A stretch of DNA of 14,119 nucleotides from an uncultured Bacillota bacterium (GCA_905200905.1 CAJKMA010000067.1:1-14119); one strand, 5' to 3'; numbered from the stretch's first letter, positions 6,390-13,410 are shown. Notes: generated from the letters alone by a model not told the origin. A program made the numbers and translations.

Positions 6390-7916
6390 ATGTTTAGTAG
6401 TGTTTTGTCAGCAACCGTAGCAGGCGTAGACTGTATTCCCATAGAGATAGAGGCAGATGTAAGTCAGGGACTGCCGATGTTTTCCATGGTGGGATATTTA
6501 TCGGCAAGAGTAAAAGAGGCACAGGAAAGAGTAAGAACAGCCCTTAGAAATACAGGATTTTCTTTTCCTGCAAGGCGAATTACAGTGAATCTGTCACCTG
6601 CTGATATCCGAAAAGAAGGAACAGGATTTGATCTGCCTATTGCAGCAGCTCTTTTATGTGCTTTTGGTTATCTGGAACAGGAAAAAATTGAGAAGGTTTG
6701 TATGGTAGGGGAATTGAGTCTGAATGGGGAAGTAAGAGGAGTAAAAGGGATTTTACCTCTTGTGGATACTGCAATAAAAAGAGGGTGCAAATTGTGCATT
6801 ATTCCAAAAGAAAATCTTGGTGAGACAGAGTATATTCATGAAATTCCTGTATTGGGTGTAGAGAGTCTGAAAGAATTTATGAATCAATCAGGAAAAAAAG
6901 ATTGGGGTGCAGTCAAGAATCAAAAAAAAGACTGGCCCTTAAACAGTGAAATTGGTGAGGAGGATTTTGCAGATGTACTTGGGCAAGAGATGGCTAAGCA
7001 GGCGGCTGTGATTGCAGCAGCAGGATTTCATAATTTACTGCTTATTGGCTCTAAAGGGGCTGGTAAAACTATGATTGCCAATCGGATTCCAACTTTATTT
7101 CCGGCTCTTTCCAGAGAGGAGAGTTTGGAAATTTCCAGGATTTATAGTGCGGCAGGGCTGCTTACAAGAGAAAAGGCACTATTCATGCAACGTCCCTTTC
7201 GTTCTCCCCATCATACAGTTTCGGCAACAGCCATGGCAGGCGGTGGAGGGATTCCAACTCCAGGAGAAATTACGTTGGCACATAAAGGGGTATTATTTTT
7301 GGATGAACTTCCCGAATTTAAAAGAGCAGCGCTGGAGGTTTTGCGTCAGCCTTTGGAAGCGCATAAAATATGTATTTCCAGGGTTAGTGGTACCTATGAA
7401 TTTCCGGCGGATTTTCTTTTAGTAGGTGCTATGAATCCATGTCCTTGTGGCTATTATCCTGATCGGAACCGATGTTCCTGTACCCAGCACCAAGTAGAAC
7501 AGTATCTTGGAAAACTCAGCGGTCCACTTTTAGATCGGTTTGATCTCTGTACAGAAGTAGCTGATATACCAGCCAAAGTATTAAGAACTCAGAAGAAAGG
7601 AAAAACTTCACTGCAATTACGTCAGGAAATTTGTCGTGTTCATGAGATTCAGAGGCAGAGATATGAAGGAACAGGCATAAGATTTAACAGTGCTTTGTCT
7701 GGAAAAGAAATAGAACAGTATTGTCAGGTAAGTAAAAAAGGGAAAAAACTTTTAGAGGCAGCGTATGAAAAGATGAATCTGAGTATCCGTGCTTATCATA
7801 AAATTTTGAAAACAGCGAGAACCATTGCAGACTTAGATTCCCAGGGTACCATAGAGGAGGAACATATTGCACAGGCTGTATACTACAGGGCATTGGATAA
7901 GAAATATTGGAAGTAG
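6390..7916 (+). CDS. comM: YifB/ComM family Mg-chelatase-like AAA+ ATPase
   Basis: A 508-residue AAA+ protein. In Gram-negative transformable species ComM is a hexameric helicase that drives branch migration during natural transformation; in Clostridia its role is inferred. Domain order is the usual one: an N-terminal ChlI/Lon-protease-like fold (about 1-170, with GLPMFSMVGYLSARVKEAQERVR and NLSPADIRKEG), Walker A GSKGAGKT (220-227), RPFRSPHHTVS (268-278), Walker B VLFLDE (301-306), a four-cysteine patch (C351, C353, C362, C364), LLDRFDL with the likely arginine finger R383, and a C-terminal Mg-chelatase domain. The ATG at 6390 (AGAGGAG at 6378-6384) gives the family-typical start MFSSVLSATVAGVDC. 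An ATG at 6354 and a GTG at 6348 are in-frame alternatives. It heads comM-dprA-topA. Confidence 0.92.
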   Translation: MFSSVLSATVAGVDCIPIEIEADVSQGLPMFSMVGYLSARVKEAQERVRTALRNTGFSFPARRITVNLSPADIRKEGTGFDLPIAAALLCAFGYLEQEKIEKVCMVGELSLNGEVRGVKGILPLVDTAIKRGCKLCIIPKENLGETEYIHEIPVLGVESLKEFMNQSGKKDWGAVKNQKKDWPLNSEIGEEDFADVLGQEMAKQAAVIAAAGFHNLLLIGSKGAGKTMIANRIPTLFPALSREESLEISRIYSAAGLLTREKALFMQRPFRSPHHTVSATAMAGGGGIPTPGEITLAHKGVLFLDELPEFKRAALEVLRQPLEAHKICISRVSGTYEFPADFLLVGAMNPCPCGYYPDRNRCSCTQHQVEQYLGKLSGPLLDRFDLCTEVADIPAKVLRTQKKGKTSLQLRQEICRVHEIQRQRYEGTGIRFNSALSGKEIEQYCQVSKKGKKLLEAAYEKMNLSIRAYHKILKTARTIADLDSQGTIEEEHIAQAVYYRALDKKYWK

Positions 7917-7942
7917 GGGACAAGTAGAAAGGGTATGATGAA

Positions 7943-8827
7943 ATGGAAGAAAAAGACAGGATTTGGCAATGCTGTGCATGGGAGAAGGAATACCCGAAAA
8001 GGCTGCAATGTTATGAAGATATGCCAGGAGTGTTGCATGTAAGGGGACACCTTCCAGAAGAAAAGAAGAAAACAGTTGCAATTGTGGGGGCAAGAGCCTG
8101 CAGTGCTTACGGTGCCCAGCAGGCATATCTGTTTGCAAAAAAGCTGGCAGAGCATGGAGTACAAGTTATCAGTGGTCTGGCAAGAGGAATTGACAGCAGG
8201 GCGCATATAGGAGCTTTGGATGCTGGTGGAAAAACATTTGCAGTTCTGGGATGTGGTGTGGATATCTGTTATCCACCAGAACATGTACAATTAGAAGAGA
8301 GAATCTTGCGGGAAGGAGGGGGAGTTTTTTCGGAATTTGATTTGGGGACACCGCCTTATGCAAGGAATTTTCCAAAAAGAAACCGTATCATCAGTGGTCT
8401 GGCGGATTTGGTGTTGGTGGTAGAGGCAAAGGCGAAAAGTGGCTCCTTAATTACAGCGTCTTATGCTCTGGAACAGGGAAAAACAGTTTATGCAGTTCCG
8501 GGAAGAGTGGGAGATGCCTTAAGTGAAGGGTGTAACCGTCTAATTGCAGATGGGGCTGGGGTAGCATATTCTATAGAACCTTTATTAGAGGAACTGAAAA
8601 TTCAGGATGGATTTCCAGAAGATTTCACACAGAAAAATAAGATTAGGCTTGCAAGCCAGGAAGAAATGGTGTATAGTTGTCTCGATTTACATCCAAAAAA
8701 CCTAGAAGACATTGTTCGGGAAATTCCTCTTTCTGCAAGGGAAATCACCGGACTTTTACTAAAATTAGAGCTAAAAGGGCTTGTAGAAGAGCCTGTGAAA
8801 AATTACTATGCCAGAGCAGGAGGTTGA
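7943..8827 (+). CDS. dprA: DNA-processing protein DprA/Smf (short N-terminus)
   Basis: A 294-residue Rossmann-fold protein that binds incoming single-stranded DNA and loads RecA in transformation. The core is clear: VAIVGARACSAYG (45-57), ISGLARGIDSRAHIGAL (76-92), LGCGVDICYPPEH (102-114), FPKRNRIISGLAD (143-155), KSGSLITASYALEQGKTVYAVPG (165-187) and GCNRLIADGA. A winged-helix-like C-terminal domain follows at about 235-290. Many DprA proteins are about 360 residues and begin with a SAM/HhH-like domain; here only about 40 residues precede the core, and the 26-nt gap to comM has no room for more. The ATG at 7943 has GAAAGGG at 7927-7933. The last codons contain the topA ribosome site, so the two are probably translationally coupled. 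Confidence 0.92.
   Translation: MEEKDRIWQCCAWEKEYPKRLQCYEDMPGVLHVRGHLPEEKKKTVAIVGARACSAYGAQQAYLFAKKLAEHGVQVISGLARGIDSRAHIGALDAGGKTFAVLGCGVDICYPPEHVQLEERILREGGGVFSEFDLGTPPYARNFPKRNRIISGLADLVLVVEAKAKSGSLITASYALEQGKTVYAVPGRVGDALSEGCNRLIADGAGVAYSIEPLLEELKIQDGFPEDFTQKNKIRLASQEEMVYSCLDLHPKNLEDIVREIPLSAREITGLLLKLELKGLVEEPVKNYYARAGG
8818..8823 (+). promoter_or_regulatory. Ribosome binding site of topA inside the dprA end
   Basis: AGGAGG lies 5 nt before the ATG at 8829 and is formed by the final Ala-Gly-Gly codons of dprA. It decides for 8829 rather than the upstream in-frame ATG at 8808. The resulting protein starts MAKYLVIVESPAKVKTI, the standard TopA beginning. Confidence 0.85.
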
Positions 8828-8828
8828 C

Positions 8829-10901
8829 ATGGCGAAATATCTTGTGATTGTGGAATCACCGGCAAAAGTCAAAACAATAAAAAAATTTCTTGGGTCTAAT
8901 TACGAAGTAATGGCTTCCAATGGTCATGTGAGGGATTTGCCCAAGAGCCAGCTTGGAGTCGATGTAGAACATGATTACGAACCCAAATATATAACCATTA
9001 GAGGAAAAGGGGACATTCTGGCAGCGCTTCGGAAAGCTGCAAAAAAGGCAGATAAAGTATATCTGGCAACGGACCCTGACCGAGAAGGAGAAGCAATATC
9101 CTGGCATCTTGCCCATTCATTGAAGCTGGATGAGAAGAAGATGCGCCGTATTACTTTTAATGAAATTACAAAAACAGCGGTAAAAGCTTCCATTAAAGAA
9201 GGAAGAGAGATTGATCAGAATCTGGTAGATGCACAACAAACCAGACGTATTCTAGATCGTATGGTGGGATACAAAATTAGTCCAGTACTGTGGGCTAAAG
9301 TGAAGAGAGGATTAAGTGCAGGGCGTGTTCAGTCTGTAGCCCTTCGTATTATTGGAGATAGGGAAGAAGAAATTAATAATTTTATTCCAGAAGAATATTG
9401 GACATTGGAAGCAGATTTTTCCATAGAAGGGGAAAAGAAGCCTTTAGTAGCGAAATTCTATGGAACAAAAAATAAAAAGATGAATATTCATTCAAAAGCA
9501 GAGTTAAATCAAATCCTGGAAGAGTTAAAGGATGCAACCTATCAAGTGGCAGAGGTGAAGAATGGGGAAAGAAGTAAGAAAGCACCCCTGCCTTTTACCA
9601 CCAGTACTTTACAGCAGGAAGCATCAAAGGTATTGAATTTTTCCACACAGAAAACCATGCGCCTGGCACAGCAGTTGTATGAAGGTGTGGATATTAAGGG
9701 AAATGGTACGGTTGGTATTATTACCTATCTTCGTACAGATTCTACCAGAATTTCAGAAGAGGCAGATGCAGCAGCAAGAGAATACATCACCCAGGAATAC
9801 GGCAGTGAGTATGTGGCAGATTCTGAGAAAAAAGGAGATAATAAGAAGAAAATACAGGATGCCCATGAGGCCATCCGTCCTACAGACATTAAAAGGACTC
9901 CATTATCTTTAAAAGAATCCCTTTCCAGAGACCAGTACCGTTTATATCAACTTATTTGGAAACGTTTTGCTGCCAGCAGGATGCAGCAGGCAAAATATGA
10001 GACTACTTCTGTGAAGATTCAAGGCGGAGAGTATTATTTTACAGTAGCAGCATCAAAATTGAAATTTCCAGGTTTTATGACTGTCTATACTCAGGAGGAT
10101 GAAGAAAAGCAGGAGAATCAACTTCTGGTGAAAAACATTGATGAACATACACAGATTCATCTGAAAGAATTTAAAGAGCAGCAGCATTTCACCCAGCCTC
10201 CGGCTCATTATACAGAGGCATCCTTGGTAAAAACTTTAGAAGAGTTGGGAATTGGAAGGCCAAGTACCTATGCGCCTACCATTACTACTATTATTGCCAG
10301 ACGTTATGTAGCAAAAGAAAACAAAAATCTATACATGACGGAATTAGGAGAAGTGGTAAATAAGATTATGAAAGAGGCCTTTACCAGTATTGTAGATGTA
10401 AACTTTACTGCTACCATGGAGGAATTATTGGACTATGTGGGAGAAGGTAAGGTGCAGTGGAAAACAGTAATCCGTAACTTCTATCCTGATTTAGCAGAAG
10501 CAGTAGACAAGGCAGAAAAAGAGCTGGAACAGGTAAAGATTGAAGATGAAGTAACCGATGTGGTCTGTGAGCTTTGTGGAAGAAATATGGTGATTAAATA
10601 TGGTCCTCATGGAAAATTTCTGGCTTGTCCTGGATTTCCAGAGTGTAAAAATACCAAGCCTTATTTGGAAAAAATTGGTGTTCCTTGCCCAATCTGTGGA
10701 AAAGATGTGGTAGTGAAACGAAGCAAAAAAGGACGTCTCTACTATGGATGTGAAAATAATCCAGAGTGTGAGTTTATGTCCTGGCAGAAGCCATCTAAGG
10801 AGAAATGCCCGGTATGTGGCGGCTATATGTTAGAAAAAGGAAATAAGCTGGTATGTGCAGATGAACATTGTGGTTATGTAGAAACTAAGAAGGCAGAATA
10901 A
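8829..10901 (+). CDS. topA: DNA topoisomerase I (type IA)
   Basis: A 690-residue enzyme that relaxes negative supercoils by single-strand passage. The TOPRIM domain is at about 1-115, with Glu9 in VESPAKVKT and the DxD pair in ATDPDREGEA (Asp82, Asp84). The catalytic tyrosine is Tyr300 in GIITYLRTDSTR, equivalent to E. coli Tyr319. DAHEAIRPTD and EELGIGRPSTYAPTI are further family blocks. The C-terminus has three Cys4 zinc ribbons: CELCGRNM...CPGFPEC, CPICGKDV...CENNPEC and CPVCGGYM...CADEHC. It is full length. It follows dprA by one nucleotide, the common Firmicutes dprA-topA pairing, and is closed by a strong terminator. Confidence 0.97.
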   Translation: MAKYLVIVESPAKVKTIKKFLGSNYEVMASNGHVRDLPKSQLGVDVEHDYEPKYITIRGKGDILAALRKAAKKADKVYLATDPDREGEAISWHLAHSLKLDEKKMRRITFNEITKTAVKASIKEGREIDQNLVDAQQTRRILDRMVGYKISPVLWAKVKRGLSAGRVQSVALRIIGDREEEINNFIPEEYWTLEADFSIEGEKKPLVAKFYGTKNKKMNIHSKAELNQILEELKDATYQVAEVKNGERSKKAPLPFTTSTLQQEASKVLNFSTQKTMRLAQQLYEGVDIKGNGTVGIITYLRTDSTRISEEADAAAREYITQEYGSEYVADSEKKGDNKKKIQDAHEAIRPTDIKRTPLSLKESLSRDQYRLYQLIWKRFAASRMQQAKYETTSVKIQGGEYYFTVAASKLKFPGFMTVYTQEDEEKQENQLLVKNIDEHTQIHLKEFKEQQHFTQPPAHYTEASLVKTLEELGIGRPSTYAPTITTIIARRYVAKENKNLYMTELGEVVNKIMKEAFTSIVDVNFTATMEELLDYVGEGKVQWKTVIRNFYPDLAEAVDKAEKELEQVKIEDEVTDVVCELCGRNMVIKYGPHGKFLACPGFPECKNTKPYLEKIGVPCPICGKDVVVKRSKKGRLYYGCENNPECEFMSWQKPSKEKCPVCGGYMLEKGNKLVCADEHCGYVETKKAE

Positions 10902-10904
10902 TAG

Positions 10905-10946
10905 AAAAAGCTCCCTGGTGAATGTGACACCAGGAGAGCTTTTTTT
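10905..10946 (+). terminator. Intrinsic terminator after topA
   Basis: The stem is AGCTC (10909-10913) plus CCTGGTG (10914-10920), loop 10921-10927, then CACCAGG (10928-10934), a bulged A, and GAGCT (10936-10940). It is flanked by A-run/T-run pairing and ends in seven Ts (10940-10946). It begins 4 nt after the topA stop and separates the comM-dprA-topA operon from the truncated two-component genes. Confidence 0.92.
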
Positions 10947-10947
10947 A

Positions 10948-10976
10948 TTGGAGGAAACAAAAAAGAGTGATAAGAT
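10948..10976 (+). promoter_or_regulatory. Weak candidate promoter for the response-regulator gene
   Basis: TTGGAG (10948-10953), a 17-nt spacer and TAAGAT (10971-10976) match the SigA pattern at 3/6 and 4/6. It is the only reasonable pair in the 53-nt gap between the topA terminator and the next ATG. The predicted start of transcription would be very near the ribosome site, so this is uncertain. Confidence 0.3.
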
Positions 10977-10999
10977 ATTGGAAAGAGAGGAGGTATAGG

Positions 11000-11446
11000 A
11001 TGCGGATTCTAAATGCAGAAGATGAAAAAGATTTAAATCAGATTATAACATCCAGGCTTAGGGCAGAGTATTATAGTGTGGACTACTGTTATGATGGGGA
11101 ATCCGTCTTTGATTACCTGGCCGGTGCAGAATATGATGGATTGATTTTGGATATTATGATGCCAATTATGGATGGAATGTCAGTTTTGAAAAAGCTGAGG
11201 AGTCAGGGTAATCAAATTCCTGTACTCCTGCTTACTGCAAAAGATAAAATTGAGGAAAGGGTAAAAGGATTAGACGCAGGAGCCAACGACTATCTGGTAA
11301 AGCCCTTTGCTTTTGAAGAGCTGTTGGCAAGAGTACGGGTTTTGGTAAGAGGAGCATCCAAGATTCAGAATATTGATGATGGGCAGGAAACAAAGCTCAT
11401 CCATACCGTTCGGGGAGCTGGATATGTTTTGAAGGTGGAAGATTGA
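11000..11446 (+). CDS. Response regulator receiver with internally deleted DNA-binding domain
   Basis: A 148-residue protein; OmpR/PhoB-type regulators are usually about 220-235. The receiver is complete (about 1-118): acidic pair Glu7/Asp8, phosphoacceptor Asp51 in LILDIMMP, Thr79 in LLLTAKD, Lys101 in LVKPF. It then jumps within a few residues from the linker (RGASKIQN) to IDDGQETKLIHTVRGAGYVLK, the last ~22 residues of an OmpR winged helix. Roughly 75-80 residues carrying the recognition helix are missing, and the frame is kept. It may act by protein contacts or phosphate buffering, or be a decaying gene. The ATG at 11000 has GGAGG at 10989-10993; the GTG at 10967 has no site. The kinase remnant follows by 2 nt. 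Confidence 0.85.
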   Translation: MRILNAEDEKDLNQIITSRLRAEYYSVDYCYDGESVFDYLAGAEYDGLILDIMMPIMDGMSVLKKLRSQGNQIPVLLLTAKDKIEERVKGLDAGANDYLVKPFAFEELLARVRVLVRGASKIQNIDDGQETKLIHTVRGAGYVLKVED

Positions 11447-11448
11447 AC

Positions 11449-11829
11449 ATGAAGAAGTGGCCGCTAAAAATAAAATTAACGTTTTTGTATACAGTTTTTA
11501 TGACTCTTACCATCTGTATTTCTCTGGGAATCCTGCTGTCTCTTGGAAATCAAGAATTTCTTTCCTCTGTGCAGGAAGAATTAAAAGAGCGGGTACATGA
11601 AAGCCTGGATGAAATCCAGATAGACAAGGAGGGACTGATTGTTGACAAGGATTTCTATGACGTAGAAGATGGGATTTATCTATCTGTATTCAACCAACAG
11701 GGGGATTTTCTGTATGGCAGGATTCCATATGGATTTAACAGCCAGGTACAGCCAAAAGACGGGCATATACAGGCAGAAAGCAAAAAAGACGAGGGGAGCC
11801 GTTTTACCTTTTGGATCCCAAAAGAATAA
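11449..11829 (+). CDS. Histidine kinase remnant: N-terminal sensor fused to C-terminal end, catalytic core deleted
   Basis: A 126-residue protein. It has a basic start, one membrane segment (about 9-32), and an extracytoplasmic portion with QEFLSSVQEELKERVHESLDEIQI and a sensor-like strand region ending GDFLYGRIPYGFNS. It then passes directly into DGHIQAESKKDEGSRFTFWIPKE, the typical last strand of a HATPase_c domain. The second membrane helix, HAMP, His-box, N, G1 and G2 boxes are all missing; full kinases of this class run well over 400 residues. The frame is intact, with no internal stop. It cannot phosphorylate anything. It may be a relic, or a small membrane protein made with the receiver. 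ATG 11449 is chosen over TTG 11443 for spacing from GGTGG at about 11434-11438. Confidence 0.75.
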   Translation: MKKWPLKIKLTFLYTVFMTLTICISLGILLSLGNQEFLSSVQEELKERVHESLDEIQIDKEGLIVDKDFYDVEDGIYLSVFNQQGDFLYGRIPYGFNSQVQPKDGHIQAESKKDEGSRFTFWIPKE

Positions 11830-11840
11830 AAAAAGTGTAT

Positions 11841-11862
11841 GTTTTAATCTTGTTTTAATCTT
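11841..11862 (+). promoter_or_regulatory. Tandem 11-bp direct repeat, likely OmpR-family regulator operator
   Basis: GTTTTAATCTT occurs twice back to back with no mismatch (11841-11851 and 11852-11862). An 11-bp period places both half-sites on one face of the helix, as for OmpR/PhoB-type regulators. The repeat ends 7 nt before a TATACT -10 box and covers the place of the -35 element, the usual arrangement for an activated promoter. Which regulator binds is unknown, since the adjacent one lacks its winged helix. Confidence 0.6.
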
Positions 11863-11869
11863 TTTTTCG

Positions 11870-11875
11870 TATACT
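11870..11875 (+). promoter_or_regulatory. -10 box of the PepSY lipoprotein gene promoter
   Basis: TATACT matches the SigA -10 consensus at 5 of 6 positions and lies 38 nt before the ATG at 11914. No good -35 hexamer exists 16-18 nt upstream (the sequence there is part of the direct repeat), consistent with activator dependence. Confidence 0.55.
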
Positions 11876-11913
11876 AAAAATATCAAAAAAGATACAAGAA
11901 AGGAGAAATACAC

Positions 11914-12195
11914 ATGAAAAAATATATAATACTAACTGCACTTACTATAACGTTAGGAGGCGCATTGGCGGGGTGCAAAGCCGGAAAGGATATTGGACAG
12001 GAAGAAGCAAAAAAGGCAGCTTTTCAAGATGCAGGTATTCAAGAAACAGAAGTTTCCAGAGTTCGGGTTTCCAAGGAACAGGATGATGGGATGTTATCTT
12101 ATGACGTAGAGTTTCATGCAGGAGACAAAGAATATGAGTTTGAAATAGATGCCAATAATGGAAACTTTTTAAAATGGAGTGAAGAGAGAGATTAA
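11914..12195 (+). CDS. Small PepSY-domain lipoprotein
   Basis: A 93-residue exported lipoprotein. The signal peptide MKKYIILTALTITLGGALAGC has a lipobox LAGC, so Cys21 is the likely lipid-modified residue. The rest is a single PepSY unit (about 25-90): GQEEAKKAAFQDAGI, then SYDVEFHAGDKEYEFEIDANNGNFLKWSEERD. PepSY proteins are thought to bind or restrain proteases or cell-envelope partners; the exact role here is unknown. In related genomes such genes often follow a response regulator and sensor kinase, and often carry two PepSY repeats, so a single copy may be another shortening. GAAAGGAGA at 11898-11906 precedes the ATG. No terminator is seen after it, so read-through towards codY is possible. 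Confidence 0.85.
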   Translation: MKKYIILTALTITLGGALAGCKAGKDIGQEEAKKAAFQDAGIQETEVSRVRVSKEQDDGMLSYDVEFHAGDKEYEFEIDANNGNFLKWSEERD

Positions 12196-12209
12196 AAAGC
12201 CAGAAAATT
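12195..12209 (+). promoter_or_regulatory. Possible CodY box upstream of codY
   Basis: The 15-mer ending CAGAAAATT matches the CodY consensus AATTTTCWGAAAATT at 11 of 15 positions: all nine right-hand bases and two of six left-hand bases. It lies about 64 nt upstream of the proposed codY -35, overlapping the end of the PepSY gene. AT-rich sequence gives such matches by chance, so this is weak. Confidence 0.25.
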
Positions 12210-12272
12210 TAGCAGGCATTGAAAAAATCGTAAATAAACACCAAAATAGACAGAAAACAGCTCACTTTTGCA

Positions 12273-12301
12273 TTGCTTTCAGAATTATTGTGTGATAGAA
12301 T
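12273..12301 (+). promoter_or_regulatory. Likely SigA promoter of codY
   Basis: TTGCTT (12273-12278), an exact 17-nt spacer and TAGAAT (12296-12301) match the consensus at 3/6 and 5/6. It leaves an untranslated leader of about 75 nt before the ATG at 12383. It is the best pair in the 187-nt gap after the PepSY gene. Confidence 0.5.
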
Positions 12302-12382
12302 AAAATAGAATTAAAATAGTTGATAAAGAATCCAAAAGACGGTGGATTAACAGGAAAGCAGAAAAAAGAGAGGAGGTTCGCC

Positions 12383-13174
12383 ATGAGTGTACAGTTATTA
12401 GACAGAACAAGAAAGATTAATAAACTGCTTCACAATAACCATTCATCGAAAGTTCTTTTTAATGATATTTGCGAGGTCATGGTAGAAACACTGGATTCCA
12501 ATATTTTGGTTATGAGTAGAAAGGGAAAAGTTCTGGGAGTGGGACTATGCCCTGGAGTAGAGGAAATCACAGAGCTCATTGACAGCGAGGTAGGAGGACA
12601 TATTGACAAATTGTTGAATGAAAGACTATTAGGTGTTTTATCAACAAAAGAAAATGTGAATCTTCAGACATTAGGCTTTGAATCAGAGGATATCAGTAAA
12701 TATGTGGCTATTATTAGTCCAATTGATATTGCAGGAGAACGCTTGGGAACTTTGTTTATGTACCGAAGTGCCAGACCTTACGATATAGAGGATATTATTG
12801 TCAGTGAGTATGGAACAACAGTAGTAGGGTTGGAAATGATGCGTTCTGTTCATGAAGAAAATGCAGAAGAGAACAGAAAGATTCAAGTTGTGAAATCTGC
12901 CTTTAATACTTTGTCATTTTCAGAATTAGAAGCTATTATTCATATTTTTGATGAGTTAAACGGTGATGAAGGAATTCTGGTGGCAAGTAAAATTGCAGAC
13001 AGAGTAGGAATTACACGTTCTGTAATTGTGAATGCATTACGGAAGTTTGAGAGTGCAGGTGTGATTGAATCAAGGTCTTCTGGTATGAAGGGAACGTATA
13101 TCAAGGTTCTTAATGAAGTTATTTTTGATGAGCTGGAAGAAATTAAGAAACGGAAATTAGTGAAAACAAAATAG
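12383..13174 (+). CDS. codY: GTP-sensing global transcriptional repressor CodY
   Basis: A 263-residue regulator, normal length, that binds branched-chain amino acids and GTP and represses nutrient-scavenging, biosynthetic and often virulence genes. The N-terminal GAF domain (about 1-155) opens SVQLLDRTRKINKLLHNN and contains MSRKGKVLGVGLCPGVE and ISPIDIAGERLGTLFMYR. A helical linker follows. The winged helix (about 195-255) carries FSELEAIIHIFDELNGDEGILVASKIADRVGITRSVIVNALRKFESAGVIESRSSGMKGTYIKV, close to the invariant CodY recognition motif (listed in part here as residues about 200-250). ATG at 12383 has GGAGG at 12372-12376; the upstream frame from 12320 has no site. It is a single-gene unit with its own promoter and terminator. 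Confidence 0.96.
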   Translation: MSVQLLDRTRKINKLLHNNHSSKVLFNDICEVMVETLDSNILVMSRKGKVLGVGLCPGVEEITELIDSEVGGHIDKLLNERLLGVLSTKENVNLQTLGFESEDISKYVAIISPIDIAGERLGTLFMYRSARPYDIEDIIVSEYGTTVVGLEMMRSVHEENAEENRKIQVVKSAFNTLSFSELEAIIHIFDELNGDEGILVASKIADRVGITRSVIVNALRKFESAGVIESRSSGMKGTYIKVLNEVIFDELEEIKKRKLVKTK

Positions 13175-13202
13175 AAAAAAACAAAAACACAGGAAAAAGA
13201 GG

Positions 13203-13253
13203 CTGTCCCTTTAAGAAACCATGATAAGTGCGTTTGAAAGGGGCAGTTTTTTT
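13203..13253 (+). terminator. Intrinsic terminator after codY
   Basis: CTGTCCCTTT (13203-13212) pairs with AAAGGGGCAG (13237-13246) over 10 bp with one G-T pair, and an inner AAAC/GTTT pairing shortens the loop. Seven Ts follow (13247-13253). It starts 28 nt after the codY stop. Confidence 0.88.
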
Positions 13254-13297
13254 GATTTATAAAATAAATATAAAATTCACCCAAAAATACAAAAATA

Positions 13298-13337
13298 AGA
13301 AAAAAAGAGATAATAAAAGAAAAAAAGAGTAAATAAG
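13298..13337 (+). repeat. Two imperfect 20-bp A-tract repeats in the codY-groES gap
   Basis: AGAAAAAAAGAG occurs at 13298-13309 and again at 13318-13329, so two A7 tracts are spaced 20 bp apart, close to two helical turns. The whole stretch 13254-13370 is A- and purine-rich and contains no gene. Phased A-tracts just upstream of a strong promoter can bend DNA or act as an UP-like element; that role is inference. Confidence 0.45.
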
Positions 13338-13370
13338 AGAAACAGACAAGAACTAGAAAACTATATCCAG

Positions 13371-13399
13371 TTGCGAAAAAACTTCAAATTAACTAATAT
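13371..13399 (+). promoter_or_regulatory. Likely SigA promoter of groESL
   Basis: TTGCGA (13371-13376), 17-nt spacer and TAATAT (13394-13399) each match the consensus at 4 of 6. The predicted transcription start falls just before or in the CIRCE element, as in other HrcA-controlled groE operons. Confidence 0.55.
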
Positions 13400-13410
13400 A
13401 TGACTATCGG

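Noticed and set aside
7833..8290. Two antisense open frames opposite comM/dprA
   Set aside because: Cys/Ser/His-rich shadow translations of well-supported genes on the other strand; no start signals.
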